A stretch of 64,000 nt of DNA from contig NZ_LT727811.1 in the NCBI RefSeq assembly GCF_900162665.1, forward strand, positions 314,063 through 378,062, given 5' to 3'. The translations under genes were made by a program, and so were the position numbers. Below are positions 46,194 through 55,321 of this stretch, one piece after another. Position 1 is the first letter of the stretch, and each line of letters begins with the position of its first letter. Source of the stretch: Oceanobacillus sojae. Its GTDB lineage: Bacteria > Bacillota > Bacilli > Bacillales > Amphibacillaceae. The notes below the pieces were generated by a model, which saw only the letters and a list, made by a program, of their open reading frames with translations, was not told the DNA's origin and ran no database searches.

Positions 46194-46646
46194 ATGACAT
46201 TTTATGAAATTCTCGTATTTATACATATATTTTCTGCTATTTTAGGGATGGGACCCGGTTTTGTGATGACGCCAATTGCTAAAAAGGCTTCTAATATAAC
46301 AGAGCTGCGGCATGCGTATGCACTGCGAAACAAGTTGCACAAATTTGTTATGATCGGCGGCACATTGCTATTGGTAACCGGATTATGGATGGGATTTTTA
46401 AATATGTATCTTTTCCAGCAGGGATGGTATATTACAAGTTTAGTTCTTTTCTTACTTGCGCTGGTGTCCGGTCCTACTGTATTAGTTTCCAGTTCTAAGC
46501 CCATTAAAGCTTTATTAAAGGAACATAAAGGGGAAGACATTCCTGCAGAATATTTCACATTGTCTAAGCGATTATTTTTCTATGAGCATCTGATTAATAC
46601 GATGTTTTTAATTATTATCGCTTTGATGATTACAAAGCCTTTTTGA
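46194..46646 (+). CDS. DUF2269-like integral membrane protein
   Basis: The 150-residue protein has four predicted helices: YEILVFIHIFSAILGMGPGF with the conserved His of the family, FVMIGGTLLLVTGLWMGF, ITSLVLFLLALVSGPTVLV, and a C-terminal helix with FFYEHLINTMFLIIIAL. It resembles DUF2269/COG5528 proteins of unknown role. ATG at 46194 is chosen; the 25-codon longer frame runs through the GC-rich hairpin element and lacks a ribosome site. Confidence 0.7.
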   Translation: MTFYEILVFIHIFSAILGMGPGFVMTPIAKKASNITELRHAYALRNKLHKFVMIGGTLLLVTGLWMGFLNMYLFQQGWYITSLVLFLLALVSGPTVLVSSSKPIKALLKEHKGEDIPAEYFTLSKRLFFYEHLINTMFLIIIALMITKPF

Positions 46647-46665
46647 GTATAAAGGTTATACTGCT

Positions 46666-46718
46666 AAAAGCATCGGTGTTGCAGGTTGGGAAGCCATCAA
46701 AACACACGATGCTTTTGT
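46666..46718 (+). terminator. Intrinsic terminator of the DUF2269-like gene
   Basis: AAAAGCATCG (46666-46675) and CGATGCTTTT (46707-46716) form the base of a stem with additional GTGTT/AACAC pairing, followed by GTTGT. It lies 20 bases after the stop codon. Confidence 0.7.
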
Positions 46719-46727
46719 TGTAAGATA

Positions 46728-46743
46728 TCTGAGATATCTCAGA
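46728..46743. promoter_or_regulatory. Isolated 16-base perfect palindrome
   Basis: TCTGAGATATCTCAGA is perfectly self-complementary and lies in a gap with no intact gene. It could be an operator of the decayed gene to its right or a leftover. Confidence 0.35.
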
Positions 46744-46776
46744 AACCCGTTGTTCCTCCATCGCCTTGTATTCTTC

Positions 46777-46970
46777 TCATAAAACTGCCGGATATTCAAT
46801 GAAGAGATTAGCTACATAACCATTGGCTAAGATTGATTTTTTATAAATATTATTTGTTTCGTCAAAATAGGAAATTACATACCACTCGTCTTCCAGTCTT
46901 TCATAACTGATCGCTTCCCTTCTTCCTCTTCTGCCTCTTTAGAGTTGTTGTTATTCTCATTTCCTTAACT
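46777..46970 (-). pseudogene. Decayed small protein with acidic linker
   Basis: On the minus strand an Asn/Glu-rich segment (NENNNNSKEAEEEEGKRSV) is followed in another frame by SYERLEDEWYVISYFDETNN and KSILANGYVANLFIEYPAVL, then TGA at 46777-46779. The pieces read as one lipoprotein-like gene with at least one frameshift and no usable start. It abuts the end of the 102-residue gene at 46972. Confidence 0.5.
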
Positions 46971-46971
46971 G

Positions 46972-47280
46972 TTACATCCCTCCCCCGCCGGAGCTTCTTA
47001 TTACTCTTTTCACATACCCGCATCGCCGGCAACGATAAATAAGACGAAATGAAACTTCATCATCCCAGCCAATATGCTCGAACTTATGGAATCCTATTCT
47101 GCAAAGCAGATTCTTTTCACTCCTGGTTATTAAATAATAAGTCAAAAGAATGATTATACCAACAATTATGGAAATATAATAGAGGTAATACATATTAAAT
47201 AGTGCACCAGCATCTGTAATAATAAGCGCCGCTCCGAGAAAAATGAGGGAGTAACCTATTAAGGGAGCTTTATTCTTCAT
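46972..47280 (-). CDS. Small membrane protein with C-terminal zinc-ribbon-like tail
   Basis: The 102-residue hypothetical protein has two helices (about 7-27 and 32-53), then a cytoplasmic tail LLCRIGFHKFEH...YRCRRCGYVKR with three cysteines and two histidines in a pattern that could bind zinc. It ends in SSGGGGM. No family or function is recognised. It is a single gene next to a decayed gene. Confidence 0.6.
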   Translation of the reverse strand: MKNKAPLIGYSLIFLGAALIITDAGALFNMYYLYYISIIVGIIILLTYYLITRSEKNLLCRIGFHKFEHIGWDDEVSFRLIYRCRRCGYVKRVIRSSGGGGM

Positions 47281-47496
47281 ATGGCACCTCGTATTTTAAA
47301 ATTTGTCCTTTATATTATTTAAAAGTCATTTTCCCTGACATTGGATTATTAAACAAAAAAATTGATTGCGTACAATTGTGAATGAAATGCAATTAATTTA
47401 CAGAGAATATTTAGAGGGTATACAATTAAATATAGGAAAGCATTTAACTTCTTGCACAAAGATTTAATTAATTACTTGAATAGGAGAGGATTTCTC

Positions 47497-47787
47497 ATGA
47501 GGTCAACTTCTGAAAATAAATTAAGAGGAAACAACAATCGTTCCTCCCTGCTTTATTTCATCATAACGGGATTTATCACTATCATCTTATCTTTCTTTTT
47601 CACTGGAAGAGCTATTGCTGAGGGAGATAATGATAATTTTGGTCTGAACTTCTTTTTACTTATTGCTGTCTGGGCTTTTGGAGCAACTTTTTATTATTTA
47701 TTTCAATTAAAAAGGATTGGTGCCTTCATTTCAATCCTTCCTATCATTTTCTATATATGCTGGTTTATAATATCTTTTTTCATGTAA
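47497..47787 (+). CDS. Small three-helix membrane protein of unknown function
   Basis: The 96-residue protein has a short charged N-terminus (MRSTSENKLRGNNNR) and three hydrophobic segments (SLLYFIITGFITIILSFFFTG, LNFFLLIAVWAFGATFYYL, AFISILPIIFYICWFII). AGGAGAGG lies 8 bases before the ATG at 47497; the longer frame has no site. Neighbouring 47281-47496 shows no clear promoter. No family is recognised. Confidence 0.6.
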   Translation: MRSTSENKLRGNNNRSSLLYFIITGFITIILSFFFTGRAIAEGDNDNFGLNFFLLIAVWAFGATFYYLFQLKRIGAFISILPIIFYICWFIISFFM

Positions 47788-47791
47788 AGGA

Positions 47792-47827
47792 AAAGCAGCG
47801 TAATCCTTATTTGGATTATGCTGCTTT
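47792..47827. terminator. Bidirectional intrinsic terminator
   Basis: AAAGCAGCGTAATCC and GGATTATGCTGCTTT pair almost fully with a 6-base loop, 5 bases after the small membrane gene and 70 bases after the symporter gene on the other strand. Confidence 0.8.
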
Positions 47828-47896
47828 CATTAGGATACTTTTCTTAATAAGCCCTAAAAGATTCGGACAAGAGAAAAAAATCCAATTTTTTTATTC

Positions 47897-49138
47897 CTAT
47901 CCATTCATCTGCTTTTTATCCTTCCGCTTTTCCCGCTCAGATAAAATATAGGCACATGCCGCATCACCAGAGATATTGAGAGACGTTCTTAACATATCAA
48001 GAACCCGGTCAATACCAATAATTAATGCGATCCCTTCAACAGGAAGACCAACCTGATTCAGCACCATGGCCAGCATAATCAATCCAACACCCGGCACACC
48101 AGCAGTACCAACACTTGCTAGGGTGGCAACAAGCACAACCATTAAAAGATCGATCATCGTAAGAGGCAAATCATAAACCTGCGAAATAAAGACAGTCGCA
48201 ACAGCCTGCATAATAGCTGTCCCATCCATATTAATGGTTGCTCCAAGCGGCTGTACGAAGCTGCTGATTTCTTTCTTTACACCCAGATTTTCTTGTGCTG
48301 TTTTCATCGCTAAGGGAAGCGTTGCATTCGAACTAGCTGTACTAAACCCTACTGTCATCGCCGGGAAAAATTCTTTATAGAATTTAATTGGATTCCCGTG
48401 TCCTAAGAATCCGATAGCCAAAGAATAAATAAGCAAAGCATGCAGCAGCAGCCCTGCTATGACTGTTAACATATAACTCAACATCGAGCCAACTGCGTCC
48501 AGTCCGGCACCTCCAATTGCTGATGCAATTAGAGCAAAAGCGCCATACGGGGCAAAACGCATAACCAACATAACAAGCCATCCCAAAATATCATTTGCTT
48601 GTTCAAATAAGTTAAAAATACCTTTTGTCTTATTACTCAAATAGGCCAATGCAATTCCTATAAATACAGCAAAGGCAATAATTTGCAGCATTTCTCCAGA
48701 AGACATTGCCGCTATCGGATTAGACGGTATAATATTAATCAATGTCTCCATAATAGGCGGTGCTTCACTTGGTGTATAATCGCCCAGGTTGGATGTATCA
48801 AAAATGCCAGTTCTCCCTGGCTTCACTAGATAAGCTAATGCCAAACCAATACTGATAGCAATCGCTGTAGTTGTTAAAAAGAAAGCAATCGTAAAAACAC
48901 CGATTCTTCCCAATTTTGCTGGTTCGCCAAGACCTGCTGTTCCTAAAACAATGGACACAAATACTAAAGGGACAACCAGCATCATAATAAGATTAATAAA
49001 TACTTGACCAACCGGGTCTAACACATACCTATCCAGAGGACCAAAAAAGCTTTCAGGTGCAAATGTCATTGCCATCCCGACAACGGCTCCTGCTACCAAC
49101 GCAATAAGTATATTTCTAGTCAGATTTTTAGCTTTCAT
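47897..49138 (-). CDS. Dicarboxylate/amino acid:cation symporter (DAACS, GltT/GltP-like)
   Basis: The 413-residue carrier has the GltPh-like fold: eight helices and two re-entrant loops. HP1 is in FSTASSNATLPLAM (the SSSSATLP-type motif), the sodium/substrate helix in PLGATINMDGTAIMQAVATVFI, HP2 in VGTAGVPGVGLIM, and the TM8 Asp/Asn in GIDRVLDMLRTSLNISGDA. The Arg and Asp around this motif suggest glutamate, aspartate or C4-dicarboxylate. It is monocistronic and has a cre-like site 40 bases upstream. Confidence 0.94.
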   Translation of the reverse strand: MKAKNLTRNILIALVAGAVVGMAMTFAPESFFGPLDRYVLDPVGQVFINLIMMLVVPLVFVSIVLGTAGLGEPAKLGRIGVFTIAFFLTTTAIAISIGLALAYLVKPGRTGIFDTSNLGDYTPSEAPPIMETLINIIPSNPIAAMSSGEMLQIIAFAVFIGIALAYLSNKTKGIFNLFEQANDILGWLVMLVMRFAPYGAFALIASAIGGAGLDAVGSMLSYMLTVIAGLLLHALLIYSLAIGFLGHGNPIKFYKEFFPAMTVGFSTASSNATLPLAMKTAQENLGVKKEISSFVQPLGATINMDGTAIMQAVATVFISQVYDLPLTMIDLLMVVLVATLASVGTAGVPGVGLIMLAMVLNQVGLPVEGIALIIGIDRVLDMLRTSLNISGDAACAYILSEREKRKDKKQMNG

Positions 49139-49177
49139 CGCAAGACACCCTCTCTATTCAAATTTAATCCACACAAA

Positions 49178-49191
49178 AGAAAGCGCTGTCA
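49178..49191. promoter_or_regulatory. cre-like site upstream of the DAACS gene
   Basis: On the minus strand TGACAGCGCTTTCT matches the CcpA consensus with one mismatch, about 40 bases before the symporter start. The remaining gap to 49407 has no clear gene. Confidence 0.5.
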
Positions 49192-49407
49192 TAAAATAAG
49201 AAAACAAAGATAACTATGTTGTAGTGACTGAAAAACCTGAAAAAAATGCAGATCCACTTAAAATTACAAGTGTTTCTACATTTTTATGAATATGCCAGGT
49301 CGTATATTCCAATTTCAAAAATTAGCACGCAGAGAATTATTTCCTTAATATTCCCATTGGGATTTATTTACTTAGGTTATAAAGCATCCTATTTTTTCTC
49401 CAAAAAA

Positions 49408-50184
49408 CTACTTAAACCGAATCACATACGCATCCAGAAATATCCTTGCCAGTACCTGCAGCGGCAACCGTGAACGCACCTCATAATCAGGAAAAAAGCT
49501 CTGCTTCGACTTATAACCCAACAGATTAATATCACACAGCTGAAACAGACTGCTCTCCTTATTCGTTGTAAGCAGAATCGTTTTTACGTTATTTTGCTTA
49601 CAAAATTGTGCAGCCTCCACCAGCTCTCTGGTCTCTCCATTTAACGAAACAAAGATAACTAAATCATCCCTGGTAAATTTTTTCGCTTTAATACGGATAA
49701 TATTCGGATCTGTATGCTCTTCGCAATGTTTGTCAAGGAGCTGCAGCTTTACTGTCATCTCATTAGAAATATGCTCTGAAAAGCCCCTGGCGAATATCGT
49801 AATTTTTTTACTATATTTCACAGCAACTAATGCGTCTTCTATCAGAGAGGAATCCAGATAATTTAACGTATTTATCACTTCCTCCTGATTTTTGAAGATG
49901 GCCGACTGGATTTGCGAATCAATATTTTTAATTTTCTCCAGCGCTCCCGGAAACTGCTGTGATTTCTCCGAGATAAATTGAAATTTAAAATCTGTAAATC
50001 CCCGGTATTGAAGCTTCTTCATACATCGGACAATCGTGGAAGTAGAGACATTTGCTTCCTCACTCAACTGAGTAATCGAAATATCCCCCATCGTCGAATA
50101 GTGCGATTCTATATAATTTAATAAATGCTTATCGCTGCTGCTTAATTCATTATAGTAATGCTGAATCCGCTGTTGAAAATTCAC
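49408..50184 (-). CDS. MurR/RpiR-family regulator of the ketohexose PTS operon
   Basis: The roughly 258-residue regulator has an N-terminal HTH_6 (ITQLSEEANVSTSTIVRCMKKLQYRGFTDFK) and a C-terminal SIS domain (about 110-240, with IFARGFSEHISNEMTVKL and LVIFVSLNGETRELVEAA) that should bind a sugar phosphate. GTG at 50184, with GGGTG six bases upstream, is preferred over GTG 50193. It is divergent from the pfkB-PTS-lacD operon; a TGAAA-N4-TTTCA repeat in the shared gap may be its site. Confidence 0.9.
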   Translation of the reverse strand: MNFQQRIQHYYNELSSSDKHLLNYIESHYSTMGDISITQLSEEANVSTSTIVRCMKKLQYRGFTDFKFQFISEKSQQFPGALEKIKNIDSQIQSAIFKNQEEVINTLNYLDSSLIEDALVAVKYSKKITIFARGFSEHISNEMTVKLQLLDKHCEEHTDPNIIRIKAKKFTRDDLVIFVSLNGETRELVEAAQFCKQNNVKTILLTTNKESSLFQLCDINLLGYKSKQSFFPDYEVRSRLPLQVLARIFLDAYVIRFK

Positions 50185-50203
50185 ACAAAACACCCGCTTA
50201 TTT

Positions 50204-50217
50204 TGAAATCTTTTTCA
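50204..50217. promoter_or_regulatory. Candidate RpiR operator in the divergent gap
   Basis: TGAAATCTTTTTCA has 5-base perfect arms and lies between the regulator and the kinase gene. A TATAAT at 50240-50245 is the probable rightward -10 box. Confidence 0.45.
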
Positions 50218-50300
50218 TCTATTTTCTAACTATAACACATATAATGCAAACATTTTCATTTTCTGCTGTGCCATACTTTAAGAAGGAAAGGATGAATGCC

Positions 50301-51221
50301 ATGATCTATACATGTACGTTAAATACAGCAATTGATATGTTCATCGAAATGGAGGATTTTCTTCCTGATAAGGTGAATCGAAGTATATACGATGAATTCC
50401 AGCCAAACGGCAAGGGAGTTAACATATCGATTATTCTAAATAAACTTGGTACCCCTTCTACAGCTATCGGTTATATAGCCGGCTTCAGCGGTCATTATAT
50501 TCAGGATGAGCTTAAAAAAATGGGTATCGCCATGGATTTTACAGAAGTAGACGGCGTCACAAGAATTAATGCGTTTGTAAAATCAAATCAGGGCGAGTAT
50601 AAAATCGTCAATAGCGGTCCGGAAATAACGGATATAAAAATAGATGAATTATTAGGTAAAATCTCCGGATTTACAAAGGAAGATGTTTTATTTGTATCAG
50701 GCAGCCTGCCCAAAGGCGTGGAACCGTCCATTCTGACAGCAATCGCGAAGCACGCTTCTGATATCGGGTTTCGATTAATTTTAGATATAAGTCACCCGAT
50801 CTTAAGTGAATTAGTTCACTATCAGCCTTATTTAATTAAACCGAATGACGATGAGCTCCAAAACCTGTTCCCAGAGGATAACTTAGATTCAGAACAGGCA
50901 ATCATTCACGCAGCCCAAAAATTATTAGATAAAGGCTGTCAAAATATCTTAGTATCTATGGGAGGACGAGGTGCTTACTTTGTCAATAAAGAAACAGCAC
51001 TCTACTGCCCTGCACCAAAAGGGGAGGTAGTGAATACAGCATGTGCCGGAGATACGACATTAGCTACTTTTTACAGTACTTTACAGACTAACACACCTGA
51101 AACAGCATTAAAAAAAGCTGTGGCTGCTGGCTCCTCTACTGCTTTCCGTTCAGGACTAACAGATTTCGAGGATGTCGGACAATTGATGGAAAACTTAGAA
51201 GTAAAAATAGTAACCGTATAA
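50301..51221 (+). CDS. PfkB-family hexose-1-phosphate kinase (1-phosphofructokinase/tagatose-6-P kinase type)
   Basis: The 306-residue kinase phosphorylates a ketohexose phosphate with ATP. MIYTCTLNTAIDMFIEM and FQPNGKGVNISIILNKLGTPS are typical of the FruK/LacC branch. The second PfkB signature reads VVNTACAGDTTLATF: the catalytic Asp of GAGD is kept but the first Gly is Cys. ATG at 50301 follows AAAGG; two upstream ATGs are inside or before the site. It is first in the operon with a PTS and LacD, implying it makes the 1,6-bisphosphate for LacD. Confidence 0.88.
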   Translation: MIYTCTLNTAIDMFIEMEDFLPDKVNRSIYDEFQPNGKGVNISIILNKLGTPSTAIGYIAGFSGHYIQDELKKMGIAMDFTEVDGVTRINAFVKSNQGEYKIVNSGPEITDIKIDELLGKISGFTKEDVLFVSGSLPKGVEPSILTAIAKHASDIGFRLILDISHPILSELVHYQPYLIKPNDDELQNLFPEDNLDSEQAIIHAAQKLLDKGCQNILVSMGGRGAYFVNKETALYCPAPKGEVVNTACAGDTTLATFYSTLQTNTPETALKKAVAAGSSTAFRSGLTDFEDVGQLMENLEVKIVTV

Positions 51222-51239
51222 ATGAAAGGGTGAAAAATC

Positions 51240-53138
51240 ATGACATATCGTTTTTTAGGCGTTACCGGCTGTCCAACAGGAATTGCGCATACATTTATGG
51301 CTGCAGAAGCGCTCGAGAAAACTGCTGAAGAAAAAGGCGTTTCCATTAAAGTAGAGACACACGGGCAAAGAGGCACAGAAAATCAGTTTACTGCGCAGGA
51401 AATTAAAGATGCAGAGGTCATTATTATTGCTGCTGATAAAAACGTGGACATTGACCGTTTCCATGGTAAAAAAGTGATTAACGTTTCTGTTTCAAAAGGG
51501 ATTAAAAACCCTGGGGAATTAATCGATAGAGCTATCTCAGGAGATGTCGCTGTCTATAAAGGATCAGGGGAAGCTGCTCCCTCAAATAACGACAACAGCG
51601 ACCAGGGCTCAGCCAATATCTGGCACCAGCTCTATGTGCATTTGATGAATGGTGTCAGCCATATGCTTCCTTTAGTTGTTGCCGGCGGGGTGATGATTGC
51701 TGTTTCCTTTATGTTTGGAATTTATTCAGCAGACCCTGAATCATCCCAGTATAATGTCATTGCCGAACAAATGAATACCATTGGCGGATTGGCTATGGGA
51801 CTGATGGTTCCTGTATTAAGTGCATATATCGCGCAATCCATCGGTAACAGACCCGGCCTTATTATTGGTTTTATTGTCGGTATGATTGCTGATACAAACG
51901 GTACAGGATTTTTAGGCGGAATTGTTGGCGGTTTCTTAGCTGGTGGTCTTGTTTTACTGCTCATGAAAGCATTAAAGAATCTGCCAAAATCATTAGACGG
52001 CTTAAAAGCAATTTTCTTAATTCCGGTCCTAGGTATCTTTATTGGCGGATTTGCGATGTGGTATCTATCCGTTCCAATGGAAGCAATTAATCAGGGAATG
52101 ATGGACTTCCTAAGCAGTTTCCAGGATTCGAACCCACTCTTATTAGGATTGATTGTAGGTGTTATGAGTGCATTTGATATGGGCGGCCCGGTCAACAAGG
52201 CTGCTTATGTAACAGGAACAGCACTCCTTGCACAAGGCAATTTCTTATTTATGGCAGGTGTGTCTGCTGCTTGTATCGTGCCACCGCTGGCAACAGGATT
52301 CTCTGTATTGTTCGCCCGGCGCAGTTATAACCAGGCCGAAGCAAGTGCCGGCTATGTCAATTTTCTATTAGGCTCAACGCACATTACAGAGGGTGCAATT
52401 CCTTTTGCAGCTAAAAGACCTTTTACCATTATCCCGATTATTATGGTAGGTTCTTCTATCGCTGCCATGCTGACTTATACATTTAAAGTAGAAGTACCAG
52501 CGCCGCATGGAGGATTTATTGTTCTTCCTGTTGTTACACATGCTTTCTTATGGGTACTGGCAATTCTGATTGGTGCTGTGATTTCCGGATTCTTAATGGC
52601 ATTGGAACAAAAAAGACATCAACGGAAAAACAATCCTGAGCAAGCTGCTGCACCAGCGCAAAAAGAACAGCCTGCTTCCAAAGAGCAAGGCAGTCTTTTA
52701 GAAACAAATCAAATTTATCTGCAGCAAAAGCTGGGTTCCAAGGATGAAGTTCTGACATTTATAGCAGAAAAAGCGGAAGCATTAAATATTGCAACCGATG
52801 CAGAAAAAGTAGTAAATGGGCTGCAAAAAAGAGAATCAGAAGGCTCAACAGGTATGGAGAACGGAATTGCTATCCCGCATGTGAAGAGCGAAACGATTCA
52901 GCAGGCAAAATTAATGGTTGTCCAATTAGCAGAAGGCATTGATTGGCCGGCAATGGATGGAAAACCGACAGACTTTGTTATCAGTATTCTGGTGCCGGAT
53001 GGAAGCAGCAATGAACATTTAGATATTTTATCTGCTCTTTCCAGAAAATTGATGAACCAGGAATTTGTCGATCAATTAAAAGCTTCTCCAACTGAAGCTG
53101 AAATAAAAGAATTATTACTTGGAGGCGTTAAAAAATGA
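51240..53138 (+). CDS. PTS fructose-family EIIBCA permease
   Basis: The 632-residue fusion is in B-C-A order. EIIB spans about 1-100, with the phosphocysteine in [23 protein letters not shown] is about 130-460, with [35 protein letters not shown] and [20 protein letters not shown] Gln/Ala-rich linker leads to EIIA (about 485-632) with the active His in [12 protein letters not shown]. The other fructose-type PTS in this window is A-B-C. Coupling to PfkB and LacD suggests tagatose or fructose uptake as the 1-phosphate. Confidence 0.92.
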   Translation: MTYRFLGVTGCPTGIAHTFMAAEALEKTAEEKGVSIKVETHGQRGTENQFTAQEIKDAEVIIIAADKNVDIDRFHGKKVINVSVSKGIKNPGELIDRAISGDVAVYKGSGEAAPSNNDNSDQGSANIWHQLYVHLMNGVSHMLPLVVAGGVMIAVSFMFGIYSADPESSQYNVIAEQMNTIGGLAMGLMVPVLSAYIAQSIGNRPGLIIGFIVGMIADTNGTGFLGGIVGGFLAGGLVLLLMKALKNLPKSLDGLKAIFLIPVLGIFIGGFAMWYLSVPMEAINQGMMDFLSSFQDSNPLLLGLIVGVMSAFDMGGPVNKAAYVTGTALLAQGNFLFMAGVSAACIVPPLATGFSVLFARRSYNQAEASAGYVNFLLGSTHITEGAIPFAAKRPFTIIPIIMVGSSIAAMLTYTFKVEVPAPHGGFIVLPVVTHAFLWVLAILIGAVISGFLMALEQKRHQRKNNPEQAAAPAQKEQPASKEQGSLLETNQIYLQQKLGSKDEVLTFIAEKAEALNIATDAEKVVNGLQKRESEGSTGMENGIAIPHVKSETIQQAKLMVVQLAEGIDWPAMDGKPTDFVISILVPDGSSNEHLDILSALSRKLMNQEFVDQLKASPTEAEIKELLLGGVKK

Positions 53139-54073
53139 AAAATTTAGATAAACTAATCAATGACCAGGGTATTATTTCCGCACTTGCTATTGATCAGCGC
53201 GGGGCACTAAGAAGAATGATGGGCGATGATATTTCCGGTGAGCAGATCTCCGATTTCAAACAGCTTGTGTCTGAAGAGCTTACTCCTTATGCTTCTTCTA
53301 TCCTGCTTGATCCTGAATATGGATTAGCAGCTGCGAAGAAAAGAGACGCAAACTGCGGATTAATCCTGGCCTATGAACAAACTGGCTATGATAAGCAGGA
53401 GCCTGGACGTTTTCCGGATTTAATTCCAAATTGCTCCGTGAAAAACCTGAAAGCAGAGGGTGCTGATGCCATTAAATTGCTGATTTATGTTGACGTAGAT
53501 GAAAGCAAAGAAATTAATGAAGTGAAAGAAGCCTTTGTAGAGCGTGTCGGCAGTGAGTGTGTCGCAGAAGACATTCCATTGTTCTTAGAAATTCTTACCT
53601 ATGACGATTCGATCGGTAATGAAAAAGGATTAGAATTTGCTAAAGTAAAACCGAAAAAAGTTATCGAAGCAATGAAACGCTACAGTGAACCAAGATTTAA
53701 TGTGGATGTATTAAAGGTAGAGGTTCCTGTCAATATGAATTTTGTGGAAGGCTATGCAGAAGGGGAAACAGCTCAAACCCAAGCAGAAGCAAAAGCCGTT
53801 TTCAAAGAACAATCAGAGGCAACTGACCTGCCATTCATTTTCTTAAGTGCAGGAGTTACACCGGAATTATTCCAGGAAACATTGCGTTTTGCCAAGGAAG
53901 CAGAATCTACCTTTAATGGTGTTCTCTGCGGCAGAGCAACCTGGAGCGGGGCAACGTCTGAATTTAAAAATGTTGATGGAGAAGCTGCTGCTAAGTGGCT
54001 GCAAACAGAAGGCGTAAAAAATATTCAAGAATTGGATAAGGTTGTTCAAGAAACAGCAACATCTATTTCTTAA
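53135..54073 (+). CDS. lacD: Tagatose 1,6-bisphosphate aldolase (LacD family, class I)
   Basis: The 312-residue Schiff-base aldolase cleaves tagatose 1,6-bisphosphate, and usually other ketohexose bisphosphates, to triose phosphates. [17 protein letters not shown] at the N-terminus, LLDPEYGL, and the Schiff-base Lys in [18 protein letters not shown] are LacD hallmarks; [15 protein letters not shown] follows. It overlaps the PTS gene by 4 bases (ATGA). No LacAB isomerase is present, so the substrate reaches it by the PTS 1-phosphate and PfkB. Confidence 0.93.
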   Translation: MKNLDKLINDQGIISALAIDQRGALRRMMGDDISGEQISDFKQLVSEELTPYASSILLDPEYGLAAAKKRDANCGLILAYEQTGYDKQEPGRFPDLIPNCSVKNLKAEGADAIKLLIYVDVDESKEINEVKEAFVERVGSECVAEDIPLFLEILTYDDSIGNEKGLEFAKVKPKKVIEAMKRYSEPRFNVDVLKVEVPVNMNFVEGYAEGETAQTQAEAKAVFKEQSEATDLPFIFLSAGVTPELFQETLRFAKEAESTFNGVLCGRATWSGATSEFKNVDGEAAAKWLQTEGVKNIQELDKVVQETATSIS

Positions 54074-54079
54074 TAAATG

Positions 54080-54117
54080 CAGAAAAAGCTCAGTGATATA
54101 TTACCGGGCTTTTTCTG
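54080..54117 (+). terminator. Intrinsic terminator of the ketohexose operon
   Basis: CAGAAAAAGCTC (54080-54091) and GGGCTTTTTCTG (54106-54117) pair with one G-U. It starts 7 bases after the lacD stop. Confidence 0.8.
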
Positions 54118-54206
54118 TCATATCCTTTCTACTTCTTATTCATAGTATGTTATTATTCATTTTGTTACATGCTAATCATGGGACTATGTTATAAGGAGAG
54201 AAACCC

Positions 54207-54704
54207 ATGCCTAAAAAATACATAATTATCGGAAGTACCCTTGCTTTCATTATCATTATTTTGCTCATATCTATTTTCTACTTTAAAATCTCCTTTACCT
54301 CCCTGCCGACAAATCTGCCAATCGTTCTGGCTGATGAATTCACCAGCGAAGGGGAACGGAAACATGTTGATTCGATTACTATTATGAAGTCTGATTCCAG
54401 TCACATGAATAGTGATGAACCTGTGCTTCCTGAAAGTGAGGAAGAAATTGTTTTAAATAGATCGAATGATATCACCAGAATGCTGATTGAAGATGTCCGG
54501 ATCTACAACGGTGGAAGAATCACCAGTGATAGTCAGGAATATACCGTCGAAATGAGCCTGTCTGATGACACACATCTATATCTCTATATCACGAACGAAT
54601 ATATCCGGATTGTTCCGCCAGATCAAAAAGGAAAGGTATATAAAGTTCTCGATAAAGAAAATGCTGTTTATGCATATTTCCGCTCTTTCTATGAAGAAAA
54701 ATAA
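54207..54704 (+). CDS. Membrane-anchored hypothetical protein
   Basis: The 165-residue protein has one N-terminal membrane helix (about 5-27: YIIIGSTLAFIIIILLISIFYF) and an extracytoplasmic, acidic beta-rich part (VDSITIMKSDSSHMN, DEPVLPESEEEIVLN, YTVEMSLSDDTHLYLYITN). AAGGAG precedes the ATG. No family is recognised; the overall look is of a small cell-surface protein of Bacillaceae. It is likely monocistronic. Confidence 0.65.
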   Translation: MPKKYIIIGSTLAFIIIILLISIFYFKISFTSLPTNLPIVLADEFTSEGERKHVDSITIMKSDSSHMNSDEPVLPESEEEIVLNRSNDITRMLIEDVRIYNGGRITSDSQEYTVEMSLSDDTHLYLYITNEYIRIVPPDQKGKVYKVLDKENAVYAYFRSFYEEK

Positions 54705-54794
54705 AGCTGATTTGCCAGCCTGTATCGTTCCAGAAACTATCTAAACATGCTATCCTAGAGAGAGAGTATTTATTAGAGGCAGGAGGGTTTCAGG

Positions 54795-55226
54795 TTGAAG
54801 AAAACGGTACAGGTTGTTGCAGCGATTATAGAGAATGAGCACCGTGAGATTTTATGCGCATTACGCTCCGGCCAGATGTCCCTTCCAAACATGTGGGAAT
54901 TCCCTGGTGGAAAGGTAAAAGAAGGCGAAAACCTATTTACCGCATTAGAGCGTGAATTATATGAAGAAATGTCCTGCAGGATTCAAGCTCAAGAGGTTTT
55001 CCATGAAAATGTCCATGAATATGATACCTTTATTATTCAGCTTATCGTCATTAAAGCAGAATTAGTTCAAGGCGTTCCCCAAACAAATGAACATGCCAAG
55101 CTTATCTGGCTGCAGAGAGAAAATTTACCTTCTTTACATTGGGCACCTGCTGATATGCCGGCTGTTGAGGCACTTATGAATGAACCTTTAAAAGAACAAT
55201 CTGCCTCTTTTAGACGACAAAAATGA
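54795..55226 (+). CDS. Nudix hydrolase, MutT/NudG-like
   Basis: The 143-residue enzyme hydrolyses a nucleoside diphosphate-linked substrate, probably an oxidised or modified (d)NTP. The Nudix box is GGKVKEGENLFTALERELYEEM with the Glu residues of REx2EE kept, preceded by the MWEFP segment typical of MutT-type pyrophosphatases. The start is TTG at 54795 with GGAGGG upstream. It ends shortly before a strong terminator and is monocistronic. Confidence 0.9.
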   Translation: MKKTVQVVAAIIENEHREILCALRSGQMSLPNMWEFPGGKVKEGENLFTALERELYEEMSCRIQAQEVFHENVHEYDTFIIQLIVIKAELVQGVPQTNEHAKLIWLQRENLPSLHWAPADMPAVEALMNEPLKEQSASFRRQK

Positions 55227-55268
55227 GATCTTCCGGTTTTCGGCATCCAAAATGAAACATCTTGCCGG

Positions 55269-55307
55269 GAAACCTGCACAGGCAATCAGATTGCCTGTGC
55301 AGGTTTC
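55269..55307. terminator. Strong terminator between convergent Nudix and GNAT genes
   Basis: Perfect 18-base arms (55269-55286, 55290-55307) and a 3-base loop are followed by TTTTTG on the plus strand. On the other strand it lies just after the GNAT stop. Confidence 0.95.
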
Positions 55308-55321
55308 TTTTTGTTTCACAA

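Noticed and set aside
49246-49473. Plus-strand frame of 75 codons between the DAACS and RpiR genes
   Set aside because: It overlaps the end of the regulator antisense, lacks a ribosome site and resembles no protein family.
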